Of a stretch of DNA of 64,000 bases, positions 1-14,145 are shown one piece after another. The notes under the pieces are model-generated. The model made no database searches, was not told the DNA's origin, and saw only the letters and a program-made list of their open reading frames with translations. The position numbers and the translations under genes were made by a program. The stretch's first letter is position 1. Every line of letters begins with the position of its first letter. This stretch comes from Corticium candelabrum. Taxonomy: Eukaryota; Porifera; Homoscleromorpha; Homosclerophorida; Plakinidae. The stretch covers positions 7,451,485-7,515,484 of the forward strand of contig NC_085088.1 in assembly GCF_963422355.1 (NCBI RefSeq), in the 5' to 3' direction.

Positions 1-2560
1 TAAGTGAACGCCAGAGTCGTGAATGGAGACTCTGGTGCACGCACACATCTTAGTTTTAGTTTCAGCTTCAGTTCTTCGATCTTTTCAAGCTTGCGATGAC
101 AGGACATGCACAGCAGCGTTGCTAGACCATCACCTTTGACAACTGGTCAAGCGGTTAGACTAGCTAGCGTTCTGCTACAGAATCAAAGAGTCGTCACTTC
201 ATGCCGTCCACCAAGATAGCGCTGCAAACACGACAGACGTCTCTTTTGTTTGAGACCTCATGGCATTTACAAATGACATGTTTTGTGTAATGTATCTTTC
301 CATCTCATTAAACACGGTAAAACAACCCTAACCTGTTAGACTACCATTTAGCATAGCTTTTTGATGAGTATTTCCGAAATCATTTTAGTAGCGTTTTGGC
401 CCAGACTAGAGTTGCACAATTCACACGCTCCCTGGTGTGGAAGTTCAAGGCTACTTATTAATTAAATGTAACTAGCCAGAGCCAAATAGAAGAGCGTTAT
501 AAGGAGACTGGACATGTTGAGCAGTGAGATACATTGTAAACGTAATGCAATGGAGTTTCTTACTACTCATTTAGCAGCAGCAGACACGTTTCCTAAACAA
601 CTGGCAACCATCTTCTACTACACCAGTTTTGATGATGAACAAATGTGCATCAGAAATGCACACTAAACTGGAAGTATGTACTATTCAAAACTGCGAATGT
701 GTCTGAATGTACCTGAACTATACTCTCACTAAGTTTCCCGCTGGTAGGACACCATCCAAGCACGTTTTGGCTGTTTCATTAGCAATCACTCTGATTTCAT
801 GTAGGATCGAGACACCGCCTACCATATCCAGTCATGTATTTGCCTCAAAAAAAGTAGACCATCACACACACAACACAATTACTTGACATATCCAACTACC
901 ATGTCTTGTAACTTTGGATTACGTCCGCAACACAATAACGACTCCCGACTACGTAATGCTAGGGGTCGTTCAAAATTATCGACAGTTTCACGAGCATACA
1001 AGCTCATGCTAGGGAGAAGGGGTTATGACCTCTGTGTGCTCTATGAAATGTTAATCAGTGGCAAATGGCTTGTGCTAATTTCTCATTTTGCTCTGTGAAC
1101 TGGAACTGCTAGGGTATGCGCATTGAGATTTCAATGGATGATGCTTTTACTGTTAAGGCTTCAGAGGAAGGCTCGGAAAGCAGAAGGAGAAACCGAAGCA
1201 ATGTCAACCCCTACTACGACTTCACCAGCTACCGATCCATCGACTACCAAAGCGACTTCAGCTAACAGCGCCTCTTGTTGACCTTGTGATGGACACCAAT
1301 CTTCCTCAAATGGAGCAATAGAGCTCACGAAACTACCAGTATTACTGTCTGCAAAATAATTTGCCATATCACACTTCTGGGACTTTGCAGAAACAAGGCG
1401 TGTCAGTTGTAGCAGTTCCAGCTCCTTGGACCCAACTGTCAGAACCAGTTTGAACAGTTTCAGGAATAAATCAAACATGAGTTTCAGCAGTTGCAGCAGT
1501 TCTAGAACTGCCGGAACTGCAAATCAAATGCACCCTATGTTTCCCATGACTCGACTTGCATCATGCATTGTTCCCGGGGCTAGTCACTCGCCCATTATAT
1601 GTACAGGATTTGCAAACATGTACCACCACGGCAGCTTATTCCGGTTAGAACGTCAGCCATCCATAAAGTGCCCAGCTGTCTCTACCACAACTTTCTCAAT
1701 GTTTTCGTCTTTGTCCACTAGAATGACAGGAAAGTTGAGCTGACATCATTCGGAATGGAAGAACTGTATCAATGCAGAAGTGTTGAAGACCACACGTCAA
1801 CCCTCTAATAGATGGAACTATGGTCAAGATATTGAATTGTGCATCAACAATATTGTGTACTTTTTGGGGATGAGAGTGGGCTTCAGAAAAGCGTGCGTTT
1901 TGTACACCCGTGAAAAATTGTCGATAATTTCAAATGATCCCTTAGCATTCTTCCACAGAATCTCATGTCTCGAAAAAGCAGAATGTAATCATGTGAAGGT
2001 TCACTGATGCTTGCCTTCGGCTAGAGGCCTGCTTTGAAAGATCGAGACAGAGCCTGCTGGTAACAGGTCAGGAAGTCTGGCAAAAGACTACTTAGCCTAT
2101 GAGCGCCATGCGATGACAAAGTGATATTCGAAGGCCTGGAAAGAAACGTTTCTCTTTCCAAAGGCTGATGAAGATTGCCACATGCAACTTGTCCACCTCC
2201 ATCCATGTGCTTCGACAATACCTGGGCAGCAAGAATCTCTCAAAAATGTACTCTACTTAGTACTAGCTACATACCATGATGTAGTGAAGTGTGCAGTCTT
2301 GAATTTTCCAGGAGATACTTTTATATAAACACCAGAAAAATAGTGGACATAAAGCAGACTGTAGTAGACAAAGGCCTGTTAATTCTAATTGTGTTCTATT
2401 TAATTAATAGTATCTTGTCTATCAAAACCCACCTCGCTATTGTACAATAACATGGAGTGCAAATGACACACTTGTCTACTTATTCTATCTACAGTGTGTT
2501 GCATTTACTCCATCTACAAATAAAACACTTTGTATTCTATTGTAAAGCCGTTGTTGTAGT
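1..2560. other. No gene recognised (5' repeat-rich stretch)
   Basis: Only short open frames occur here (about 60-105 codons), on both strands and overlapping, with no recognisable domain and no convincing chain of splice sites. The base composition resembles the intergenic DNA elsewhere in the window. I see no tRNA, microsatellite or clear inverted repeat of note. Confidence 0.5.
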
Positions 2561-2720
2561 GCCCGTTTCTGTTGAGGGAGGGGTCAATCAAGCAGAGAAA
2601 CGGGCATTCTCATATTTGGTAAAATGTGACTATTTACGGACAGTCCCTAGTATAGAATATATGGTTTTCATTCGGTTTCGTCAGTTGTCGTTTCTGATTT
2701 ACCAGTTGGCCCGTTTCTCA
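2561..2720. repeat. Short hairpin ending in GCCCGTTTCT
   Basis: The sequence GCCCGTTTCTGTTGAG near 2560 is mirrored by CAGAGAAACGGGC near 2595, giving a short hairpin. A further CCCGTTTCTC lies at about 2710. The same AGAAACGGGC core recurs at about 55551. This looks like MITE debris, but no full element or target duplication was defined. Confidence 0.35.
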
Positions 2721-3267
2721 CGTTGTCAAAGAATTCTGCAATATCCCTTCTAGGCGGCGGTGCTTTGTCAACATTGGTAACACCTGCTGGTGATTCTGCT
2801 CGTCATGTTGTTTTGTTTGTTCTTCTCCACTGTCAACTTCCTTCAGTTATGTCATTTTATTCTTTACCAGTCAGCTTGTCTCTGAGGTTGTCAATGATTT
2901 CTGCAAGATCCCTACTTAGCAGCGGTGCCTTGTCAACGTTGGTGTCAACTGTTGGTGTTTCTTCTCATCATGTACTCTTTCTTCCTTTCTACTATTAATC
3001 TTCAGTTTACACTTTTCCAGTCAGCTTGTCTCTGAGGTCGTCAAGGATTTCTGCATAATCTCTATTGAACGGCGGTGCCTTGGCAACATTGGTGTCAACT
3101 GTTGGTGAATCTTCTCGTAATTTTTTCGGTTTTCCTTTCTACTATTAACCTTCTTCAATTATGTCTTGTTTCTATCCCATCAGTCAGCCTGTCTCTGAGG
3201 TTGTCAAGAATTTCTGCAATATCACTCTACAGCGGCGGTGCCTTGTCAGCTTTGGTGACACCTGCTT
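2703..3267 (-). pseudogene. Array of four tandemly duplicated 93-nt exons, decaying
   Basis: On the minus strand four related exon units lie at 3181-3267, 3018-3110, 2868-2960 and 2703-2795. Three are exactly 93 nt and one is 87 nt, a loss of two codons. All begin after an AG and keep the same phase: each starts with two bases completing a codon and ends with one base, so each could be added or skipped without changing the frame. Each encodes about 31 residues with a core such as RDLAEIIDNLRDKLTG preceded by DKAPP or DKAPL. The two downstream units keep a GTAAA donor. In the unit at 3018-3110 the donor GT reads GA, and in 3181-3267 it reads AT with an in-frame TAG. The unit period is 150-165 bp. 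I do not recognise the protein and found no flanking exons, so this is either part of an unrecognised gene or a degenerating remnant. Confidence 0.55.
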
Positions 3268-3478
3268 CTGGACATGTTACTGTTTCCCTACCTTTGACTA
3301 TCTACATTCAAAATTTTTGTTACTGTTTACACTTTTCTCTTATCTCATCTTAGACATAAGTGGAACTTTAAAATGTGCTACACTCACAAACTGGTTTTTT
3401 TGGGATGCTCTCTGTATGCAGTTTACTGTTCAGTGTTCCGCCCATAAGGTGGTTATAAAGAAGTAAAAAATATAATAA

Positions 3479-3500
3479 AATATATATATATATATATTCT
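3479..3500. repeat. Short (AT)n microsatellite
   Basis: A short TA dinucleotide run follows an A-rich stretch (AAAAAATATAATAAAA). It carries no coding signal. Confidence 0.8.
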
Positions 3501-3851
3501 TTACATTATATGTACTTAATATATGCACAATAAATCCAGAAAACATGTGATTACTACATCCTGTAATAACAGTATTAAAAACACCTTTGTTGTCAAATGA
3601 TGCCACTCCTTAGCACTAAAAGTTGAGAAGTTTCCCATCCCTAATTGTTGGCATGTATTTATGGTAACATAGGAGATACTAACCACCGATTAGACCATCA
3701 AAAATTTAAATATTGCATTGCCGTTAACTTTTCATTTTTTTTTCAAATCTCAGTCAACAGTGATGCAATCTTGACAAGCTAGTCCACGAGTGCCAATAAA
3801 ACCTCTACTGACAGAACACAAGACTAATCTTTCCCTAATATTACATTACAG

Positions 3852-4039
3852 GTATTTGTTGAAACATGAGAGGCACTCTAAGTTGGTCAAACTTTGCTCT
3901 GTTACAAACATATCCTTCATGACAGAACTACATCCAGTTCCTGAAAAACTTGTTGGATTTCAGTCACGTGTCTATCACATCTCCGATTCATGCTTAGTGG
4001 TCGTCCATATTTTTCAGAATTTTCATGAGGGCATGAAAC
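3852..4039 (+). CDS. Exon-like open segment, unknown product
   Basis: A frame free of stops is bounded by an acceptor-like TTACATTACAG and a donor-like AAAC|GTAAGC. The 188-nt segment encodes about 62 residues, including LHPVPEKLVGFQSRVYHISD, with a composition unlike random translation. No neighbouring plus-strand exons could be linked to it and no domain is recognised. It may be an internal exon of an unannotated gene or chance. The splice signals are seen directly; expression is not shown. Confidence 0.3.
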
Positions 4040-4204
4040 GTAAGCTTTTTCTCTTCCCCTCTCCCTTCCCAAAAGCGTTCGCGAAAACTTCTAATTTAAT
4101 ATTAATACAGCGGTCTGAACCTGAGACCACGTCTACACCGTGAGAACATGAACCAGCATTAGAAATCTACGAGCAGACTAGAGGATACAGAAACAACACT
4201 TTAC

Positions 4205-4355
4205 CTTTAATTCCTGTCTAAAATATGACGTAATCTTTCTCTTTGTCATCATCTCTAGTTTCCAAAAAGCTTCTCTCAAAATGGAATCCTTCTTCTCATC
4301 ACTCTCAACCTTCCAAAACTCATGTTCCTTCCTGACAGCGTATTGCCTGCCGTAA
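4205..4355 (-). CDS. Exon-like open segment, unknown product
   Basis: This minus-strand open segment ends at a donor-like TTAAAG|GTAAAG and has several possible CAG acceptors near 4340-4355. It encodes a Lys/Glu-rich peptide including EHEFWKVESDEKKDSILREA. No family is recognised. A possible first exon on the same strand lies about 1.8 kb upstream (6196-6339), but the frame continuity between them cannot be established, and a MITE sits in between. Confidence 0.28.
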
Positions 4356-4550
4356 CTGGTATTTAGATAAACAAAAGAGTTGACGAAATGTTGATGGTGC
4401 GCATGGACAGTGTGCGTATGGACAGAGCCCGCACAGTTGGACAACTCTGGCAACTTCCCTACGTTCTCCATCAAGACACGAGGCAAAAGAGAAACCCGGG
4501 TATTGCTCATTATCCCGGATGCGGTTAACTAGCAGTAGCAGTAGTAGATA

Positions 4551-5131
4551 TTAAAGGAGAACTCTCACCAAATACTAAAACTTGTTGAAAGAAAGATACA
4601 AGGCCTGGTATTTTCCTGCAGGAAACCTACGGTCCAGACAGCCACAGAAGCAGAGAATCGGCAACAAGTTGTTCAGACAAGTCCCCGTATGTACACAAAG
4701 TCTTACTCTCTCGAAGTAACTACTTTAGGTTTAACCTTACTAAGTGCTCTTAACGCACCCAAAATTCAGCGAGACATGATCTATGAGCTAATCTAAGAAT
4801 GGTCTCCTTCTGAGGTTGTATTGCGACAGTCGATACTTAAGTGATAACTTTGGAGTCCCAGTTTGCTTTAGTCAATAAATCACAACTTGACACCATATGT
4901 CTCACAATCCTTACCTTGAAATGTGCACAGATATCAGTCTTCCTTGCTAACCAACAATCAGAGGTACACATATGCCACATACGGATACTAAACACGCCTA
5001 CACAGGTAACTTCAATGCTCTATTTCTTCGTTACAGTAAACTTCTGCTGTAAATGGTTGCAAAGAGTTGTGTCATGAAGTGACAGCTTTCATCTGAGAGA
5101 TACTTGATTTTGGTGAGAGTTCTCCTTTAAC
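4551..5131. mobile_element. TTAA-flanked MITE with terminal inverted repeats
   Basis: The left end TTAAAGGAGAACTCTCACC (about 4552) is the inverse of the right end GGTGAGAGTTCTCCTTTAA (about 5112-5130), giving inverted repeats of roughly 22 bp and an element of about 580 bp. Both ends sit on TTAA, the target duplication used by piggyBac-type transposases. No transposase is encoded, so it would be non-autonomous. A lone copy of the right end (GGAGTTCTCCTTTAA) occurs at about 57331-57345. Confidence 0.7.
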
Positions 5132-6195
5132 GCAATGGTTGTTGGTTTGACCACGCAAACCTGTGTGTTAATAACATTGAACTACCTCGGTGAAAATGTC
5201 CTACACATGTGCTAGAACGACATTTTTCCAAAACATAAGCCTGGTTTTTACCCCCTCCTCAGTGTATGTTTTGTATGCTCGTGAAAATGCCGAAAAATAT
5301 GGACAACCCCTTATGTGAAGTGAGTACAGTCTATAAAAAGCTGTCATTGCCCATACCTGTATATCATGAGTTAATCAGAACATACAGAAGAACACAAAGA
5401 AAATATTTTCTTGCAAACCCTAGCCTAAGTTGAAATCCAAAGTAAATAAGTTGCACAAGATCAGACACAGACACAGACTTTAGTGTCTCCTGCCTATACA
5501 GCATGCATGGCCCACTGGTTTGTTTGTGCCACTGTTACTATGATACAACAAGAAGACAACAGGCCATTCTTATGTAAGTAAGATTCTTAACCTAATTAAT
5601 TAAATGAGATGGTCTTACTCAGTCTAGCAAATGAGTTACATTAAAATAAATTAATCGGCTATGTTGTATTAACTGCTACAGCTTCTGAAATTTGCGATCA
5701 TAAACTTTGGATTTTATTCGTTCTTATGTGATTTCTAGAAATTATTTCCAATTTGCTTTGACAAACACGCCGACAGACAGACTAAAATATTCTAACCTGA
5801 GAGCCTTCCAAAACGCAATCCTCAATTTCGCTTTGTTCCATTCCCAGTTTTTTAGAAACAGTACTGAATATGTACTCATGTCGTGTGTCCATAGTCGCTC
5901 GCTTTGCATCACGTTCGACCTTCGTAATTAGACAAAAAGTTTGTTAGCATACCACAATCACTCACGTGACCGAACGTCCTACAACCGCCCAAGCGCGAAC
6001 ACACAATATTCACATTCAGAGCATGGACACAAGCTCTAGCATGCAAACAAGCTATTTCACTCTGAGCAATACAACACCCAACGCTGCGTCCACTAGACAG
6101 ACCTCCATGGACAGCCTTCCACGAAGGCCTGGACGCAAATCTGAGATTTGCAGTGATTGCGTTCTACGAAAAGTCTTTGATACACATTGTCTAAC
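5132..6195. other. No gene recognised
   Basis: AT-rich sequence with only short open frames on both strands. I see no splice-bounded exon, RNA gene or long repeat here. Confidence 0.4.
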
Positions 6196-6339
6196 CTGCT
6201 TGTCCTTTACGGAGTCTGAGCCAGGCATCACCAATCTTGTTTTGGATCTCTCTCCGACTTGACCCTTCCGCGTGTGTTTTCTTCCTGCAGGCGCCTTCCG
6301 AGATGTTATTCTCGGTGGAGCAACGTCTTTGTCCGCCAT
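6196..6339 (-). CDS. Possible first coding exon, basic N-terminus
   Basis: An ATG in favourable context (ACGATGG) begins MADKDVAPPRITSRKAPAGR and stays open for 48 codons to a donor-like AAGCAG|GTTAGA. The peptide is rich in Lys and Arg. The pattern of ATGGCGGAC followed by a short basic exon is common for animal first exons. No family is recognised and the downstream exons are not established; the minus-strand exon-like segment at 4205-4355 could belong to the same gene. An overlapping second frame is also open, which lowers confidence. Confidence 0.3.
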
Positions 6340-8555
<2,216 letters not shown>

Positions 8556-8559
<4 letters not shown>

Positions 8560-10283
8560 TAAGCAAATGTGACAACGTTACGCAAATTGCTCTAAGTGTC
8601 CAACAGAACAAACTCCTTTAACAAAAACCTGTCCTGGATAAGCCTGGTGTTATGTTGCCATAATCGTACTGATATTTGCTCATTATTAACAGCTATGCCA
8701 AGAATTGTATTGTGAACAGTAGCTAAACAAGATGCTCTTATTTCTAGCGTTTCTAAACTAGACTTAGTCTGATAATCAAGACTTTCTGCAACTAGTGGTA
8801 GAAAGAGCAACCAGATTTCAGGACTTCGTCACCATGTTTCATATCTTTCTCTTCAACTCCAGCCACTGCAGCTGATCCAGGATTTCAAATGGCATGTATA
8901 ATGAGATTAGGCTGTAATGAGTTCCTCACTGAAACATCAAAAAATGCAGGATGTTCTTCTAAAATATCAGGATGATACAAGTCACCTGGCTTTTGAAGTT
9001 TTTTGCACTATAACATTGTTCAATATTTGAGCTCTTCTTGTCAAAAAGGAGATAATGAAAGAGTACGTGACATAAAGCATCATGGTGTTTGATCCTAAGA
9101 CTTCGGTTTTCACAACCAGTAGTAGAATCTAAGATGATCTCCAAAGACATCGAGAATGTGCGTACAAGAATTCGGTGGAGGAGGGAAGAGTGGTATACCA
9201 AGAAAGATTTGAATAGCAATCACGAAGTCCTCTCTAGACATGGATAGGCCAAGTTTAGGCTTTGAGGTTGCCTGGTTCCATGTTCCAGTGTGAGGAGTCG
9301 CAAGAGTACTGAGTCTCGCTTGATTGCGAAGACTACTTACAGATTCAGCTTAATAGTGCTGATGTGTCAAGATAACTTTGAAGCTGACATTGTTTCAAAC
9401 CAGAGAGTTGCAAATCTAGCCTGACACCGTCTAAGATATTGTTGAAAAGACAATTACAATCCTGTTCTCCTGGAAATGAAGTGGTAGAAGGAAGCTAGGT
9501 TAGTTGCATAGCCAGCTGTCGACTACAATTGCAACTACCAAAAAGCATCAATAGCAGCAGTGTTCTCACCAGTACCATCAAAATGACGATTGGGAGTGGG
9601 AAGGGACATTTGGAGTGGGGAAACAGCATTTGTTGATGGTTGGGAACAGAATTGGAAAGTCTTAGCAAACATATATAGTGTGAGATGTTTTACTACAAGG
9701 TCCATCACGGATCTAAAGACACTAAGTGTTCTTGATGGTCCCAAAGTTTCTACATAACACAATACGTATTCTCATGTCAGACATCTGTTAATCTTAGAGA
9801 GTGCATGGTCTCTTTCCTTGTTGGTGTTTGAGGTGAATTCCTGTTGACATTTCACACAAGAAGTGGTAACCAGTGACTGTGGTTGCAGCAACTGTTCACT
9901 AGTTGCTGTTTATCTTCAATCTCAGGTTTTATACACCCTTACTCTTTTAAAGGTCAGCTCATAATTCCAGTTTTAATTAAGTCAACTTTCCATTGTAATA
10001 ATCTACTGTATCATCTGTCTGTCTGTCTGTGTTATATTTAAGTTCAATGAGGTTTATTCTGAGTGGCATTTGTATATTGACTAGTGTACCAACTATAAAC
10101 TAACTATATATAACATACTGCCATTCTGACTCTAATAAAGTGATAGCATGATGTCATTACCAAATATGCCAACATCAAACGTTTGATGACGTCACTATAT
10201 TTGATGACGTCATATTGACAGTTGGCAAAAAAATTCTGGCTAGAACTCTGAGCAGAACGACTGGCAGAATGTAAACCTAACCT
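8556..10283. other. No gene recognised; twin CRE-like palindromes near 10.19 kb
   Basis: Only short, overlapping frames occur here. A (TCTG)n run lies at about 10014-10030. At about 10183-10213 two copies of TTTGATGACGTCA stand about 18 bp apart, each containing the palindrome TGACGTCA. No gene start is recognised nearby. Confidence 0.4.
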
Positions 10284-10800
10284 CTAAGGCGAGAAGTGAT
10301 GGTAGCATGGATTCAAGACTCTTGAAGAGCAATCAGATATGGGCAAACGAGTAATAAGTTGTAACGAATGTTGCAGACCTGGGTCAAGTCGAAGTAGCTG
10401 TCCATGAACTCTGCCAGAAGGGATAATTCGTATAGGATGATTCAAACGGCATAAGCCCAAGCAACTTCGGAGAAGCTGAAACTCAACATCCAGGTCAGAC
10501 AAACAAGATTGAGCCAACAACACCTTGTCTGCTCTCTTTCTGAAATAGTTATCAAAGTATTTATCCGACCCCACAATTGGAGCTCTGAGTAATTCCAAAC
10601 CATCTGACTGTGCATTGACCCTTGTCACTGAAATATCTATTTTAGAAAAGGATAGGTCACCTGAAGGCTTTGATAAACAGGCCATATTTATGTACCATAG
10701 TTTAAATTTTAGACCTGGAATGACACCAATATCATCTGAGAGCTCTAGCAAAGACAAACAAAACAGCAAAGGATCACCCTGCACACCAGCAGATGAAAGA
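10284..10800 (-). pseudogene. Reverse transcriptase fragment, catalytic motif lost
   Basis: A 166-codon minus-strand frame begins QGDPLLFCLSLLELSDDI, matching the conserved QGDPLGPLLF block of non-LTR-type reverse transcriptases, followed by FKLWYINMACL where these enzymes carry WY-x-DDG. The two catalytic aspartates are replaced (INMA), and the Gly-Pro of the preceding block is missing. About 110 further residues resemble the thumb region only loosely. No upstream palm or endonuclease is seen. It is a truncated, non-functional retroelement remnant. Confidence 0.55.
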
Positions 10801-10872
10801 ATTCTGTGAGCTCACCTTTGGACTGGTAACACCACTTAAGTCCACGGCAATAACTCTGATAAATAAGGAAAG

Positions 10873-10873
<1 letters not shown>

Positions 10874-10927
<54 letters not shown>

Positions 10928-10961
10928 TGTGTCTGTGTCTGTGTCTGTGTCTGTGTGTGTT
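10874..10961. repeat. (GT)n then (GTGTCT)n microsatellite
   Basis: About 50 bp of GT passes into about five GTGTCT units. Open frames crossing it in both directions are artefacts of the repeat. Confidence 0.95.
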
Positions 10962-12852
10962 GCACACATGCACGCACAACAGCATATCTCCAAATCAGGT
11001 AGTCGCAGTGCCATCAAGTTTTGCTCACACACGCCGAACCGACAAAGTAGACAGTGAGGTGTCATCTTCCAGAGTTCTCTTGGGACAACACAATTTCTTG
11101 TAATCAAACCCACCTCCACTCACATGTGAATTTCTCTAGAATGTTGCATTGGATCTCCACCAAAATGAAGCTGCCCATTCCTGACCTTATTATCCGCAAC
11201 GTCGATAAATGTTAGATATTTTTAGTATATCCGGGTTTTTAAAAAATGCAGCTACCGTTTTTTGCCCATGTATGCATGTCAAATAGCTGCCACGTTTACT
11301 ACACCTGTTCTCTTCAACAGCTGCAACATAGACGTGACATGGTCGCACATAATATATGGGGGAAACAAGCTCAATATCGGGGTTGGTGTTATATACGTAA
11401 ATTTGAGTTAATTTTCCCAGTGAGAACGGGAATGTTGGGATTTTGTATTGTCTCTGCCTAACTACCGGTATACCAGAAATTTGTGTTACTGTACTCACTT
11501 GATTATTACCCCACCCCAATGGTTGGCCAGAGTTAAAGGTCAAGTATGAATAGGATCTTTCTAAAAAAACTGACACCTAAAGTTGTTAATTGGCAGAAGT
11601 GATTGATTAACTTAAACAGCATGTTGGTACACTAGTAGAGCTTCAAACCACCACCACTACCTAAAATATAGAAACCGAGTCTTTAATATAGTGAGTATCT
11701 GAGTCATCAAAACCTTCAACATGTGGTTGACAGTCATGCGCAAGTTGAAGCATGTCAGCATTTCTACAGGTGCAAATCTAGCAACAGTCACTGTGGAAAA
11801 GTGTAAATTAGCACTAATTAAAGGACTAAGAGGTGTAGAAATCTTAAGAGTTCTGGTCAGAGTGTTGGCTGTGGGCTTACTTGAGCCTTGGAGTAATAAT
11901 CAAGTGAACATTATAATTTATTATGTAATCAATTTGCCTGGGCAAAGAATGGGCTAATCAGCTACAGTAGCAATGACAGCAATATCTTCAAAGTGACGAC
12001 GTTCAACAAGAATGTCGAATAGCTGTGTTCCTGCTATGGGCAGAAATTCGTGTTACTTTGTCATGGGTAAATCAGTTACACCTGTTTCCTGCAACCGCAG
12101 CAACGTCTTTGAAGTAATGGCATTCAACTGGAATGCCACTGACTTTAGACGTGATTTGTTCACACATACGGGTAACAGACTTCCTGTGATTACATTTGTT
12201 TCCACCCAATAACCAGGGTGTATGTGGGAATTTGTATTAATTGTGTTAAATGTTTCTATTTGGTTAGCTTAAGCTCTTTGACTTTTAAGGAAGTCATGTG
12301 TTTCATTTGCAGCCAAAACACAACTTCAGTTTTCGACAATCCTTTTACTCTTTTGGTTACTGTGCTCTAAAAGAATACACAGTCAATTGGCTCTTTTACT
12401 TATGGCGTGAGTCACTGCAAATAACAAGATTTCTCAAGAACATCCCTTGTCCTATCTTGCTCTACTTGTCACTGTGTTACTTTCTCTTTTAATATACCCT
12501 ACTGCTTCTAGTGTTTTTCGAGACTCATTCTTTTTTAGACTCCAAAAATCCTAACTTTTTAAGGTCTAGATGTGCAATATTAGTCATTTTATAGATTTAA
12601 TTATTGTTTATTTATTCTTTCCAACTGATTCAATTCTCACATTTCTAGTTGGCATCTTGAGCTGCACACTTCCAACCAGCGGCTATATTTGACGATGTTT
12701 CATGCGCACGTGCAAAAACCAAAGCCTGGACAACCAGCAATATTTTTCAAGACCAAACTATTATGTTTTGTTATCCTACTATTTTTTGAAGGCAAAATTT
12801 TCGAAAAGATTTACTCAAAAAACTTATGAGCAGTAGGATAGTCAAGATTATA
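10962..12852. other. No gene recognised
   Basis: Short frames only, the longest 128 codons on the minus strand at 11190-11576, with no recognisable domain or splice context. No RNA gene or clear repeat was noted. Confidence 0.4.
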
Positions 12853-13610
12853 GTGAGCGCTTTCACACACAGAGTTAACTCAGGTTAAATCGGGTTAACT
12901 TTAGGTTAAACTCCAATTACCCCAGTCATGTGAACATCGTGTGAACGCAAGTTCATTAAACCTGGGTTAAGCGAGGGTTAAGCTAACCCTGGCTCCAAGT
13001 AGGGTTAAACCGGGGTTAAAGGGGGTTAGAGTGGAGTTAAACAGAGACATGCCCTAGCGATCAATCGTGCCAACGTACAAATGGCTTCTCCTTCTCTTGT
13101 TCCGCTATCGGCGTTACTGCTTTCCTGTTCTCAAGCAGAAACTTAAAGCAATCGATGTGTGTGCTGTACTGTAGATCTCCTGCGTCTAATTACCTGTGTG
13201 GTACAGGGGGCTCAAAAAATAGGTTGTCAAGTCGTCATTTGATGAGTTAAATTTTACAACTGACGACTAAAGTTCTAGTCTAGGTCGTCAAATGACGACT
13301 AGAGCAGACCAATGCTAGTTTGTAATGACTTTCTCAGTTTACAGGCGGATAACTGTACTGTACTGAAACATGCGCCGCTTTGACGCTCACATTCGGAAAT
13401 TTGTCTTACAATGCAGTGGCGTACGCAGGCATGTTTCCAGGTTGCCCGGAAACCCCCCTAGAGGTGGGCGTTACCGTTAACGGTACACAGATGTCTGGGA
13501 ATTTGAGGCTATGTTGTAGCACGTGTCTTCTCACTGCTACACGTGCCAGTCAGGAATGAAGCGTCAGTTGACATTGTCACAGTTTGTAACAGGGCCTACA
13601 GCTGCTGAAG

Positions 13611-13994
13611 ATGGACCCCTCTGATGGGCTGCCTCAGGAGATGCACAACTGGGTCAACAAATGGCGCAGATTCAAAGGAGCGTTTCCTCACACGCCTGCA
13701 GATTGCTTGTCATATGCTGACGAAACTATGTACCCAAACATCAACTGTGTGCTGCGCATATTTTGCACACTGCCAGTCACGACAGCAGAGTGTGAAAGAT
13801 CCGTGTCTGTCTTAAGGCGACTAAAGACATACCTAAGGTCCTCAATGGGCCAAGAAAGACTAAGCAGTTTGGCTCTACTACACATCAATCAATCGATGAC
13901 AATTGATTTTGATGCAGTTATTAACAGTTTTTCCAGGAAACATCCGCGAAGAATGATTTTGAAAGACATTTTGTCAACTTGTATAGATACATAA
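13611..13994 (+). pseudogene. hAT transposase C-terminal dimerisation fragment
   Basis: This 127-codon frame encodes the C-terminal dimerisation block of hAT transposases. Visible signatures are YPNINCVLRIFCTLPVTTAE, then CERSVSVLRRLKTYLRSSMG and ERLSSLALLHINQS. These correspond to the family pattern of Pro-Val-Thr-ser-Ala-Cys-Glu-Arg-Ser-Phe-Ser followed by Leu-Lys-x-Arg. The N-terminal BED finger and the catalytic DDE core are absent upstream. The fragment lies inside CAGGG inverted repeats, so it is an internally deleted transposon rather than a host gene. It resembles the hAT lineage annotated in animals as zinc-finger MYM or 52-kDa-repressor-like proteins. Confidence 0.75.
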
Positions 13995-13999
13995 GACAT

Positions 14000-14145
14000 C
14001 GTGATATTACAAGGATGAGAGTAAATATCAAATATCAATTAAACCATTAATATCAATATTAATCTAGATATTGATATAAAAACAGTTATTAAGATCAATA
14101 ATATTGATATTAATATAAACAGATCAATATTATTGATATTAATAT
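14000..14145. repeat. AT-rich tract of ATTGATATTAAT palindromes
   Basis: Repeated self-complementary motifs such as ATCAATATTAATCTAGATATTGAT occur, each able to fold back. The tract lies within the hAT remnant, downstream of the transposase stop codon. Confidence 0.6.

Noticed and set aside
2703..3353. Plus-strand frames (e.g. 2723-2998, 3075-3353) as genes
   Set aside because: They are the antisense of the exon-like repeat units; the splice signals and conserved frame lie on the minus strand.
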